Below, piece by piece: positions 1 to 5,632 of a DNA stretch of 6,524 bases. Under the pieces are notes generated by a model. That model was not told where the DNA came from. It ran no database searches and saw only the letters and a list, made by a program, of their open reading frames with translations. Each line of letters opens with the position of its first letter. The stretch's first letter is position 1. The stretch covers positions 1-6,524 of the forward strand of contig JAPKZT010000039.1 in the NCBI GenBank assembly GCA_026393655.1, read 5' to 3'. This DNA comes from Actinomycetota bacterium. Its GTDB lineage: Bacteria; Actinomycetota; Acidimicrobiia; Acidimicrobiales; Ilumatobacteraceae. The position numbers were made by a program, and so were the translations under genes.

Positions 1-191
1 AGTGTTGTCCACGCCTCCATAAACGGGTCGGTCGGCGAATCGAAGCCGTAGAAATGATCGGCGATCCAAAGTGAATCGAAATGTTGTAAGGCTGTCGGCA
101 GGATGTACTTTTCTTGGTACATCACTATCGGTTCAAAGTCGCTCCACTTATTGCCAATGACAGGCGAGAGCCATCCGAATTTTGGGTTCAT
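1..191 (-). CDS. LLM-class flavin-dependent oxidoreductase, N-terminal fragment (partial)
   Basis: The gene begins at an ATG at 189-191 on the minus strand and runs off the left edge, leaving 63 codons. An in-frame TAG two codons upstream excludes a longer start. The fragment opens with FGWLSP (residues 5-10) and contains FDSLWIADHF (38-47) and DPFMEAWTT (55-63). These match the first beta strand, the 'D.lW..DH' strand and the 'P..EAWT.L' helix of the luciferase-like monooxygenase TIM barrel. In actinobacteria many such proteins use coenzyme F420 rather than FMN, and F420 use here is an inference. The substrate cannot be told. It lies 20 bases downstream of the DUF1015 stop on the same strand, so the two are probably co-transcribed. 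No convincing Shine-Dalgarno sequence precedes the ATG. Family assignment is fairly sure; the subfamily is open. Confidence 0.8.
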   Translation of the reverse strand, partial: MNPKFGWLSPVIGNKWSDFEPIVMYQEKYILPTALQHFDSLWIADHFYGFDSPTDPFMEAWTT

Positions 192-211
192 GTTCTAGCC
201 ACTAGGAGATA

Positions 212-1378
212 TTATCGCAGACTGCGGATGACTAGTCCGGTTTGAAGTTTCGGTGTAAAAAAGGTTGACTTCGGGGGCATGAGTAAACCTTCATGAGCGG
301 TGCGCTGAATTTCTGCAACACTGACCGGGCGAATTAGCACGGCAGCGGAGAATTTTCCGGTTGTAAGTTGCTGGCGAACTTCGCTCAAGCCGTGCTGGTA
401 ACTGACTTCATGTTCAAAGTTTTTCATTGCATGTTCTAACAGTGCGCTATCAAGTTGGCGAACGCCAGAAAACTCTTGTGGTTTTGGCGTAAGCACAGAC
501 CCAGAACCATCTATAGCGATAAGCGTCAAATGATTATTTAGCGCCATCTCAGAAATAATTGTGTCACTTACCTTGGCGATTGGTGATATCTCAAATGACT
601 TCGCAAGTGTGGCTTTTAGATCGTCGTAACTAGTACCCGAATAAAGACGATGGATTGCAGCAACACTGAGTTGCTCATCGACAAGTTCGTTGATGTAACA
701 CATCACCAAATTTGCTTCGGCGAGATTTGTTGCTTCGGCACTGAAGGTTCGGCTGATTGCATAGCGGTGATGACCATCGGCGATCACAACAGGGCTTTGA
801 CTAATTAATTTGCTGATCACGGCACACCGTGCCTTATTGCTGATGCGCTCAACAATGTGTTCAACATTGTTCTCATCAGTAAACGCGCCTAACGATTCGC
901 CCGGCTCAACAAGTGCAGTAGTCAAGCCAGTAGTGAGTGATAAACCCCAAATCGGTGAAAGGTTTGCGTGGGTTGCACGAGTTAATTCGAGTCGATCAGT
1001 TTTTGCCTTCGGGGTGGTTTGCTCGTGCGGTAAGACTTCTTGTGAGTCGGGCGGCTCAATTTTCAGCGCGCCGATTATGCCGACTGTCTGGCGAGTCTTG
1101 CCTTCAGAGTCGGTGAACTTCATCCGATACAAAGTAAAACTTGGAGTTTCATCTAACACCAAAACACCAGAGTCTTGCCAACTTTTGAAACGTTTTGCCG
1201 CCTCAAGATAAGGCTCATCGCCGACCGGCAAATCTATATTGACGATGTTGTGCTCGCTGCGAGATGCAAACGCAGCACGGTCTGCATCACTTTGCACGTC
1301 GTATGGCGCAGAACAAACATCAGCAAGTGAAATTTCGGGTGAATATCGAAGCGCTTGGAAGGGGAGAAATTGAGGCAC
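212..1378 (-). CDS. DUF1015 (COG4198) family protein of unknown function
   Basis: This is a complete 388-residue protein, about the usual length for the DUF1015 family, which has no firmly established function. The start chosen is a GTG at 1376-1378, because family members begin with a short 'P.F.PF.a.RY' segment. Here that is PQFLPFQALRY (residues 2-12), followed by LADVCSAPYDV (18-28). The open frame extends upstream to 1615, but that part reads antisense through the HAD gene and lacks family sequence. Other family hallmarks are HEQTTPKAKTDRL (118-130), SPIWGL (141-146), IADGHHRYA (199-207) and the C-terminal MPPKSTFFTPKLQTGLV (368-384). The DGHHR box resembles a motif I recall from ParB-fold free-serine kinases, but I could not verify the link. 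No signal peptide or membrane segment is visible, so it is probably cytosolic. It likely heads a leftward operon with the flavin oxidoreductase. No clear ribosome binding site precedes the GTG; a short-leader or leaderless transcript from the promoter at 1400-1428 is plausible. Confidence 0.9.
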   Translation of the reverse strand: MPQFLPFQALRYSPEISLADVCSAPYDVQSDADRAAFASRSEHNIVNIDLPVGDEPYLEAAKRFKSWQDSGVLVLDETPSFTLYRMKFTDSEGKTRQTVGIIGALKIEPPDSQEVLPHEQTTPKAKTDRLELTRATHANLSPIWGLSLTTGLTTALVEPGESLGAFTDENNVEHIVERISNKARCAVISKLISQSPVVIADGHHRYAISRTFSAEATNLAEANLVMCYINELVDEQLSVAAIHRLYSGTSYDDLKATLAKSFEISPIAKVSDTIISEMALNNHLTLIAIDGSGSVLTPKPQEFSGVRQLDSALLEHAMKNFEHEVSYQHGLSEVRQQLTTGKFSAAVLIRPVSVAEIQRTAHEGLLMPPKSTFFTPKLQTGLVIRSLR

Positions 1379-1399
1379 ACTAAGAGGGTGGCACGGACG

Positions 1400-1428
1400 A
1401 TCATATTTTGGCAACCTGTCGGAGTAAA
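1400..1428 (-). promoter_or_regulatory. Candidate sigma70-type promoter for the leftward DUF1015 operon
   Basis: On the minus strand a -35 box TTTACT (plus 1423-1428) and a -10 box TATGAT (plus 1400-1405) are separated by exactly 17 bases. The -10 box is one mismatch from consensus and the -35 box matches four of six. The expected start site near 1393 would leave a leader of only about 15 bases before the GTG at 1378, consistent with the missing ribosome binding site. The -35 box lies on the region that carries the ribosome binding site of the opposite HAD gene. The boxes and spacing are seen directly; function is inferred. Confidence 0.55.
1421..1424 (+). promoter_or_regulatory. Ribosome binding site GGAG that decides the HAD gene start
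   Basis: GGAG ends seven bases before a TTG at 1432-1434, an ideal Shine-Dalgarno distance. An earlier in-frame TTG at 1408 would add eight residues not expected in the family and has no such site. The motif therefore supports the 1432 start. Confidence 0.65.
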
Positions 1429-1431
1429 GAT

Positions 1432-2250
1432 TTGAAGCCAGCAATTCTTTGCGATCTAGATGGAGTCGTTTGGCTTTCTCACGACCCAATACCCGGGTCT
1501 GTTGAAGCAATTGCCGCATTGCGAGCTGCTGGTCATCGTGTTTTGTTTGTGACAAATAATTCGTATTCGCTGATCGCATCGCAAGAACAAACTTTGGCGA
1601 AAATTGGTGTGCCAAGTGTCGGTGATGTACTCAGTTCTTCTGGTGCTGCGGCCACGCTTCTTCACGCGGGTCAGCGTGTGCTTGTCGCTGGTGGCCCGGG
1701 TGTTGTTGAAGCTGTCGAACAAGCTGGCGCAATAGTTGTTGGTCGAACTGATGATGATTTAGACGAGGCCAGTGCTCAAAGTAACGACGTGAATGTTGAT
1801 GCTGTGGTCGTTGGCTTTCATAAGACTTTTGATTTCGAGTCAATGCGTCGCGCCTCGGCAGCAGTGCGCGCTGGCGCAACTTTGATCGGCACAAACCAAG
1901 ATGCAACGTTTCCGACTTCGAACGGCGTGATACCTGGTGGTGGCTCAATTTTGGCGGCGATTGCAACGGCGAGCGGTGTTGCGCCGATTGTTGCGGGTAA
2001 ACCATATGTGCCGATGGGTGAACTAGTGAAGAGAACTCTCAACGTCGATGATCTCTCAGAATGTTGGATGGTCGGTGACCGGTTTTCGACCGATGGAATG
2101 TTCGCCAAAAATATTAGTGCAAAGTTTTGTTTGGTGACTTCTGGAGTGAAAACTCAAGAACAGGCAAAAGCGTTGCAGCGCCAACATAAATTTGCTTTCG
2201 TCGCGAATGACCTAAGGCATTTTGCTCAACACCTAGGTGTCACAGTTTGA
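1432..2250 (+). CDS. HAD-IIA (NagD-like) sugar/glycerol-phosphate phosphatase
   Basis: This is a 272-residue cytosolic haloacid dehalogenase-fold phosphatase of the NagD type. Motif I is CDLDGVVW with nucleophile Asp8 and acid/base Asp10. Motif II is FVTNNS (39-44, Thr41). Lys190 in AGKPY is motif III, and VGDR with Asp216 plus Asp221 is motif IV, which holds the magnesium ion. The C2-type cap lies between motifs II and III and includes VGFHKTFDF (127-135) and GTNQDATFPT (153-162), typical of the HAD-IIA group. The TTG at 1432 is chosen for its GGAG site and because translation then begins 'MKPAILCDLDG', as expected. The gene occupies the position of Rv1692 in M. tuberculosis, described as a glycerol 3-phosphate phosphatase that recycles glycerophospholipid breakdown products. 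The same activity is likely here, but 4-nitrophenyl phosphate or phosphoglycolate phosphatase annotations are equally possible from sequence alone. Its stop overlaps the tlyA start by four bases. Confidence 0.93.
   Translation: MKPAILCDLDGVVWLSHDPIPGSVEAIAALRAAGHRVLFVTNNSYSLIASQEQTLAKIGVPSVGDVLSSSGAAATLLHAGQRVLVAGGPGVVEAVEQAGAIVVGRTDDDLDEASAQSNDVNVDAVVVGFHKTFDFESMRRASAAVRAGATLIGTNQDATFPTSNGVIPGGGSILAAIATASGVAPIVAGKPYVPMGELVKRTLNVDDLSECWMVGDRFSTDGMFAKNISAKFCLVTSGVKTQEQAKALQRQHKFAFVANDLRHFAQHLGVTV
2229..2240. repeat. Perfect 12-base palindrome at the HAD/tlyA junction
   Basis: ACACCTAGGTGT equals its own reverse complement. It lies in the last codons of the HAD gene, seven bases before the tlyA TTG. 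Its right half contains AGGTG (2235-2239), a modest Shine-Dalgarno match spaced seven bases from that start. It could be an operator-like site, a restriction-modification target (it contains CCTAGG) or chance. With no loop bases it is a poor RNA hairpin. Confidence 0.5.
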
Positions 2251-3053
2251 AGCGTGAGCGACTTGAATTAGCACTTGTTTCGCGTGGGTTAGTTTCTGAC
2301 TTAGATGCCGCCAAACAAGCGATTGATGATCGACTCGTGCAAGTCAATGGATCAATTGCGATTTCGTATTCACATTTGGTGGCGCCAAACGATCAAATTC
2401 GCGTTGTAGAACAATCTCGATTCGTGAGTCGAGGTGGTTTCAAACTTGAAGCAGCGCTCGCTTATTTCAAAATTGATCTTGCCGGATTGCGAGTATTAGA
2501 TGTTGGCGCATCAACCGGGGGCTTCACTGATTGTGCGTTGCAACACGGCGCGCGACAAGTAGTTGCATTAGATGTTGGCAAAAATCTATTGCATGAAAAA
2601 CTTTGTAGTGATGAGCGCGTTGTCGAAGTCAGCGAGACGAATGCTCGAGAAATTGTCAATCTCATAAGCGCTGGCACTAGCACTAGCACTAGAGCTGGCG
2701 CTGGCGCTGGGAGTGCAATGTTTGCCGAGAAATTTGATGTAGTAGTCGGAGACTTATCGTTTATTTCGGTGCACGAAGTTTTGCCATCAATGCTGGCTGC
2801 GTTAAAAACTGACGGTTTACTGATATTGCTTGTTAAGCCACAGTTTGAGGCGACTCGACTTGAGGCCGACAAAGCATCTGGGGTAATTGAAGACCCTGAG
2901 ATTCATCAGCGCGTGTGTCGCGAAATTGGCGAAGCGTCATCCCAAAAAGGGTGTTCTTTGCTAGGCGTTATTGAATCACCGATTCGTGGGCAACAAGGCA
3001 ATATTGAGTTTCTACTTGCCGCTAAATACACCAACCCCGTCGCCAGAACTTAA
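2247..3053 (+). CDS. tlyA: TlyA family rRNA 2'-O-methyltransferase
   Basis: This is a 268-residue protein, the usual TlyA size. In mycobacteria TlyA methylates ribose 2'-OH groups in 16S and 23S rRNA using S-adenosylmethionine, and its loss gives capreomycin resistance. An N-terminal S4 RNA-binding domain covers about residues 1-57. It is followed by the linker FVSRGGFKL (59-67) and an FtsJ/RrmJ-type Rossmann methyltransferase domain. VLDVGASTGGFTDCAL (83-98) is the SAM-binding motif. The proposed catalytic K-D-K-E set is visible as Lys66, Asp169 in VVGDLSF, Lys197 in LLVKPQFE and Glu254 in GNIEFLL. The TTG at 2247 overlaps the upstream stop as TTGA, suggesting translational coupling, with a weak AGGTG site seven bases away. 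Residues 141-158 are a low-complexity Ser/Thr/Gly/Ala loop encoded by hexanucleotide repeats, between the SAM motif and Asp169. The older hemolysin annotation of this family is probably not its main role. Confidence 0.94.
   Translation: MKRERLELALVSRGLVSDLDAAKQAIDDRLVQVNGSIAISYSHLVAPNDQIRVVEQSRFVSRGGFKLEAALAYFKIDLAGLRVLDVGASTGGFTDCALQHGARQVVALDVGKNLLHEKLCSDERVVEVSETNAREIVNLISAGTSTSTRAGAGAGSAMFAEKFDVVVGDLSFISVHEVLPSMLAALKTDGLLILLVKPQFEATRLEADKASGVIEDPEIHQRVCREIGEASSQKGCSLLGVIESPIRGQQGNIEFLLAAKYTNPVART
2671..2710 (+). repeat. In-frame hexanucleotide repeats inside tlyA
   Basis: CACTAG occurs three times in a row at 2675-2692. It is followed closely by CTGGCG units at 2695-2700 and 2701-2706 with a partial third copy at 2707-2710. 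A CTGG also precedes the array at 2671. The six-base unit keeps the reading frame and encodes alternating Thr/Ser and then Ala/Gly residues (about 143-155). Copy-number change by slippage would alter loop length without breaking the gene. Confidence 0.85.
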
Positions 3054-3066
3054 TAGATTGTTAGAT

Positions 3067-3999
3067 ATGGGCGCATCTAGTTCTGGCAGCAAGACCGCTG
3101 TCAACATTATTTTGGTTGCCCACCACACTCGGCCCGAGGCTGCTCATCTAATTCGTAGTGCTCACACTTGGTTGCAAGAGCATGGTCACAATTTGTGGAT
3201 GCCGCCCGAAGATGCCAAAGTGCATGGCTTGGCTGATATCTCATCAGATCGTTCAGCGCAAGATGCTGACCTATTAATTAGTCTCGGCGGTGATGGCACC
3301 ATTTTGAGATCGGTTGAGATGCTCAACGGGGCGCCTGTACCAATCTTGGGAGTCAACATGGGGACTCTTGGCTATCTCACAGAGATTGAGCCACAAGATT
3401 TTATGCCACGTTTACAACAGTGGCTCGAGCAATCGGCTGTTCAGAGCGATTCGGCTGTGCGCAGCGAGCAGAGCGATTCGGCTTTGATAATCATTGATGA
3501 ACGAATGATGTTGTCAATCAAATTGACGCGGGCAGTTGATGGCAAAGTTTCAATCTGGCGAGCGCTAAACGAATCAGTAATTGAGCGTCAACAGTCAGGC
3601 CACACTGTGTGGCTAGATGTAACGATTAATCACGAGTTATTCGCGCGATATTCTGCCGACGGCGTAATCGTTGCAACACCCACAGGGTCTACTGCATATT
3701 CAATGTCTGCACGCGGCCCTGTTGTCTCACCTCGCCATCGCGCGATGTTGCTTACGCCGGTTTCGCCGCACATGTTGTTTGATCGCAGTCTTGTGCTCGG
3801 GGCAACCGAAATGTTGAGCATGCAAGTTGTTGGTTCACGACCAGCTGAATTAGTAATAGATGGTCGACATGTTGCAACACTTGATCATGACGATTGTGTG
3901 TCGTACGAGGGTGATAGTTGCACTGCGCAATTCGTGAGGTTTAAACAGCCACAATTTCACCAAATAGTGCGTGCCAAGTTTGGATTAGGAGACGAATAG
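3067..3999 (+). CDS. nadK: NAD kinase (ATP- or polyphosphate-dependent)
   Basis: This enzyme phosphorylates NAD to NADP in the cytosol. The protein is 310 residues. The nucleotide-binding GGDGT motif is at 74-78, followed by LGVNMGTLGYLTEI (94-107), ALNES (167-171), the glycine-rich PTGSTAYS (205-212) with DGVIVAT before it, TPVSPHML (230-237) and VIDGR (263-267). All are in the family order. The ATG at 3067, 13 bases after the tlyA stop, is preferred because the conserved part begins soon after it, with IILVAHHTRPEA at 14-25. A TTG at 3058 would add three residues and cannot be excluded. The open frame reaches back to a TTG at 2971, but those codons lie inside tlyA. No strong ribosome binding site is visible, so translation probably depends on coupling to tlyA. 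An insertion with a duplicated DNA unit sits at about residues 121-139, between the N-terminal domain and the beta-rich domain. In M. tuberculosis the homologue (ppnK) has the same neighbours. Confidence 0.95.
   Translation: MGASSSGSKTAVNIILVAHHTRPEAAHLIRSAHTWLQEHGHNLWMPPEDAKVHGLADISSDRSAQDADLLISLGGDGTILRSVEMLNGAPVPILGVNMGTLGYLTEIEPQDFMPRLQQWLEQSAVQSDSAVRSEQSDSALIIIDERMMLSIKLTRAVDGKVSIWRALNESVIERQQSGHTVWLDVTINHELFARYSADGVIVATPTGSTAYSMSARGPVVSPRHRAMLLTPVSPHMLFDRSLVLGATEMLSMQVVGSRPAELVIDGRHVATLDHDDCVSYEGDSCTAQFVRFKQPQFHQIVRAKFGLGDE
3442..3483 (+). repeat. Duplicated 15-base unit in the nadK interdomain linker
   Basis: CAGAGCGATTCGGCT occurs exactly at 3442-3456 and again at 3469-3483. The copies are offset by 27 bases, so the frame is kept, and both encode Gln-Ser-Asp-Ser-Ala. 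A shorter related piece, TCGGCTGT, recurs at 3433-3440 and 3451-3458. The result is a polar Ser/Gln/Ala-rich stretch in a part of the enzyme that is normally a short variable loop. Confidence 0.85.
3987..3991 (+). promoter_or_regulatory. Strong ribosome binding site AGGAG for recN
   Basis: AGGAG lies in the last codons of nadK, seven bases before the GTG at 3999. This supports GTG as the recN start despite the one-base overlap with the nadK TAG stop (TAGTG). Confidence 0.75.
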
Positions 4000-5555
4000 T
4001 GCTGAGTGAGCTACACATCGAAAATCTCGGCGTGATCGAGAAGCTTGAAGTTGTTCTAAATAATGGGCTGACTGCTTTGACGGGCGAGACTGGTGCAGGC
4101 AAGACGATGCTCGTAGAAGCGATCAGTTTGCTTGTTGGCGGCCGAGCCGATGCGACGATTGTGCGACCCGGTACACAAGAAGCGCGAATTGAAGGTCGGT
4201 TTATTGAAGGTGACACTGAGATTGTTTTAACACGCGTTATTCCGCTTGACGGTCGTTCTCGGGCTTATGTCAACGGTCGGTTGGCGACTGTATCCAACTT
4301 GGCTGAGCAAGGTGCGGCGCTCGTCGACTTGCACGGTCAGCACGCCCACCAAAGTTTGCTTGGCATGGCGGCACAAAGATCTGCGCTAGACCAGTTCGCA
4401 TCTGTAGACCTCACTGATTTGCGCAATGCTCGCGCAAGGCTTACCGAGATCGACGCAAATTTGGCGGCGATGGGTGGCGATGAGCGTGCTCGCGCACGTG
4501 AGATTGATTTGTTGGCGTTTCAAGTCGAAGAAATTTCTAACGCCGGTTTGAACGATCCGAATGAAGATCAAATTCTTGAGCGCGATGAAGATTTGCTTGG
4601 CGATGCAGTCGCGCACCGTGAAGCGCTTTGGCAGGCGGTTGCGGCATTAACCGAAGATGATGGTGCGCAAGACGGCATCGGCCACGCGGTGGCAAGTCTT
4701 GGTCATCGAGATGCGCTCGTTGATCTTGCTAATCGATTACGCACGTTGCAACAAGAACTTGACGATGTCGTTGCCGACCTGCGTGTAAAAGCCGAGTCAA
4801 CTGAAGAGAACCCGCAACGTCTTGAAGAGATTCGCAAGCGAAGACAACTGCTTGTTGATTTGCGGCGCAAATACGGTGAGTCACTTGCTGATGTAATCAC
4901 CTACGGTTCAGAAGTAGCCGAACGTCTTGCCGAGTTGCAAGGTTTTGAGGCTAGAGCGGCTGAGTTAGATCGTCAGCGCAAGCAAGCCCTCGAAGATTTA
5001 GCGAAAGCCGAAAAAATAGTTGGTGCAAAGCGTCGTGAGGCCGCACCGAAACTCGCGGCGGCCGTTGAATCGCATCTCAAGTCTTTGGCGATGGTCAATG
5101 CAACGCTGGCAATCAATGTTGGTGAAGACCCGGGCGATGAAGTTTTAGTTCTGCTCTCGGCAAACCCTGGTTCGCCGCTGCTGCCGTTGACAAAAGTGGC
5201 GTCTGGTGGCGAACTCGCCCGAACGATGCTTGCGTTGCGACTCGTTTTAACCCAGGCGCCAGGCACCCTTGTATTTGACGAGGTTGATGCAGGTATTGGT
5301 GGCACGGCTGCTGTTGCCGTTGCTGCCGCGTTGGCAGATTTGGGACATCGACATCAGGTTTTAGTTGTTACCCATTTGGCTCAGGTGGCTGCGGCTGCAA
5401 CCACTCAAGTGAATGTCACCAAAACTGTGCGAGATAAGCAAACCTTTGCTGAAGCATCAATTTTGAGTGGCGAAAACCGAGTCGCAGAGATCGCAACAAA
5501 CGAACATGCGCGTGACCTTTTGAGCGCCAACTACGGGAAGAAGCCTCGGGGTTGA
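3999..5555 (+). CDS. recN: DNA repair protein RecN (SMC-like ATPase)
   Basis: RecN is a cytosolic SMC-like ATPase that acts early in double-strand-break repair. This protein has 518 residues, shorter than the roughly 550-590 usual for the family. The N-terminal half-domain carries Walker A GETGAGKT (29-36) and the RecN-specific LVDLHGQHAHQSLL (108-121). A charged, Leu/Ala/Glu-rich coiled-coil region spans about 140-370 with KRRQLLVDLRRKYG (280-293) near its middle. The C-terminal half has the ABC signature KVASGGELARTMLAL (399-413), Walker B TLVFDEVDAGIGG (423-435) and the switch histidine in VVTHLAQVAA (456-465). Both ATPase halves are intact, so the gene looks functional. The C-terminal segment RVAEIATNEHARDLL seems to lack the roughly ten residues that usually separate the 'EIA' and 'HA..LL' parts. 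The GTG start overlaps the nadK stop by one base and has a good AGGAG site, so it is probably translated with nadK. Confidence 0.95.
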   Translation: MLSELHIENLGVIEKLEVVLNNGLTALTGETGAGKTMLVEAISLLVGGRADATIVRPGTQEARIEGRFIEGDTEIVLTRVIPLDGRSRAYVNGRLATVSNLAEQGAALVDLHGQHAHQSLLGMAAQRSALDQFASVDLTDLRNARARLTEIDANLAAMGGDERARAREIDLLAFQVEEISNAGLNDPNEDQILERDEDLLGDAVAHREALWQAVAALTEDDGAQDGIGHAVASLGHRDALVDLANRLRTLQQELDDVVADLRVKAESTEENPQRLEEIRKRRQLLVDLRRKYGESLADVITYGSEVAERLAELQGFEARAAELDRQRKQALEDLAKAEKIVGAKRREAAPKLAAAVESHLKSLAMVNATLAINVGEDPGDEVLVLLSANPGSPLLPLTKVASGGELARTMLALRLVLTQAPGTLVFDEVDAGIGGTAAVAVAAALADLGHRHQVLVVTHLAQVAAAATTQVNVTKTVRDKQTFAEASILSGENRVAEIATNEHARDLLSANYGKKPRG

Positions 5556-5564
5556 GCCTTCCGA

Positions 5565-5570
5565 TATACT
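5565..5570 (+). promoter_or_regulatory. Weak candidate -10 box upstream of pyrG
   Basis: TATACT, ten bases past the recN stop, resembles a sigma70 -10 element and would start transcription near 5577, about 55 bases before pyrG. No good -35 box is present at 16-18 bases upstream, so this may be chance or may need an activator. Confidence 0.3.
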
Positions 5571-5589
5571 TTAATTCCGTCGTACCAAC

Positions 5590-5606
5590 TGTGAGTTTTT
5601 CTCACA
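5590..5606 (+). other. Small perfect hairpin in the recN-pyrG gap
   Basis: TGTGAG (5590-5595) and CTCACA (5601-5606) form a perfect six-base stem around a TTTTT loop. No U-run follows the stem, so it is not a standard intrinsic terminator. It could be a weak terminator or processing site for the upstream operon, an RNA leader element for pyrG, or an inverted repeat bound by a regulator. Confidence 0.45.
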
Positions 5607-5621
5607 CTATTTAACACAGAC

Positions 5622-5626
5622 GGGAG
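5622..5626 (+). promoter_or_regulatory. Ribosome binding site GGGAG for pyrG
   Basis: GGGAG ends six bases before the GTG at 5633 and supports that start. It lies inside the short inverted repeat CGGGAGCCCG (5621-5630), which could partly mask it in RNA, though the loop would be very tight. Confidence 0.7.
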
Positions 5627-5632
5627 CCCGAA

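Noticed and set aside
810..1211. Plus-strand open frame of 133 codons
   Set aside because: It lies wholly opposite the well-supported DUF1015 gene and is Ser/Val/Arg-rich with no recognisable domain.
1408..1431. Earlier TTG start for the HAD gene
   Set aside because: It adds eight non-conserved residues and lacks a ribosome binding site. The TTG at 1432 has GGAG at ideal spacing and gives the usual short lead into motif I.
1379..1615. Upstream extension of the DUF1015 frame on the minus strand (79 extra codons)
   Set aside because: It reads antisense through the HAD gene, including its DLDG motif, and has no family sequence. The conserved DUF1015 N-terminus begins right at the GTG at 1378.
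1631..2005. Minus-strand open frames opposite the HAD gene, including a His/Gln/Arg-rich one
   Set aside because: They are antisense to a conserved phosphatase, and the skewed composition is what reverse-frame reading of such codons gives.
2462..2872. Minus-strand open frame opposite tlyA with a Pro-Ala and Val-Leu repeat stretch
   Set aside because: The repeat is just the hexanucleotide array of tlyA read on the other strand; no independent start signal or domain is seen.
2971..3066. Longer nadK start inside tlyA
   Set aside because: The added residues are tlyA codons, including the conserved GNIEF end of TlyA, read in another frame and do not resemble NAD kinase N-termini.
4973..5305. Minus-strand open frame opposite recN
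   Set aside because: It covers the antisense of the RecN ABC signature and Walker B region and shows no domain of its own.
5590..5610. Intrinsic terminator after recN
   Set aside because: The T-run forms the loop rather than following the stem, and the six-base stem is weak, so a standard rho-independent terminator is not supported.
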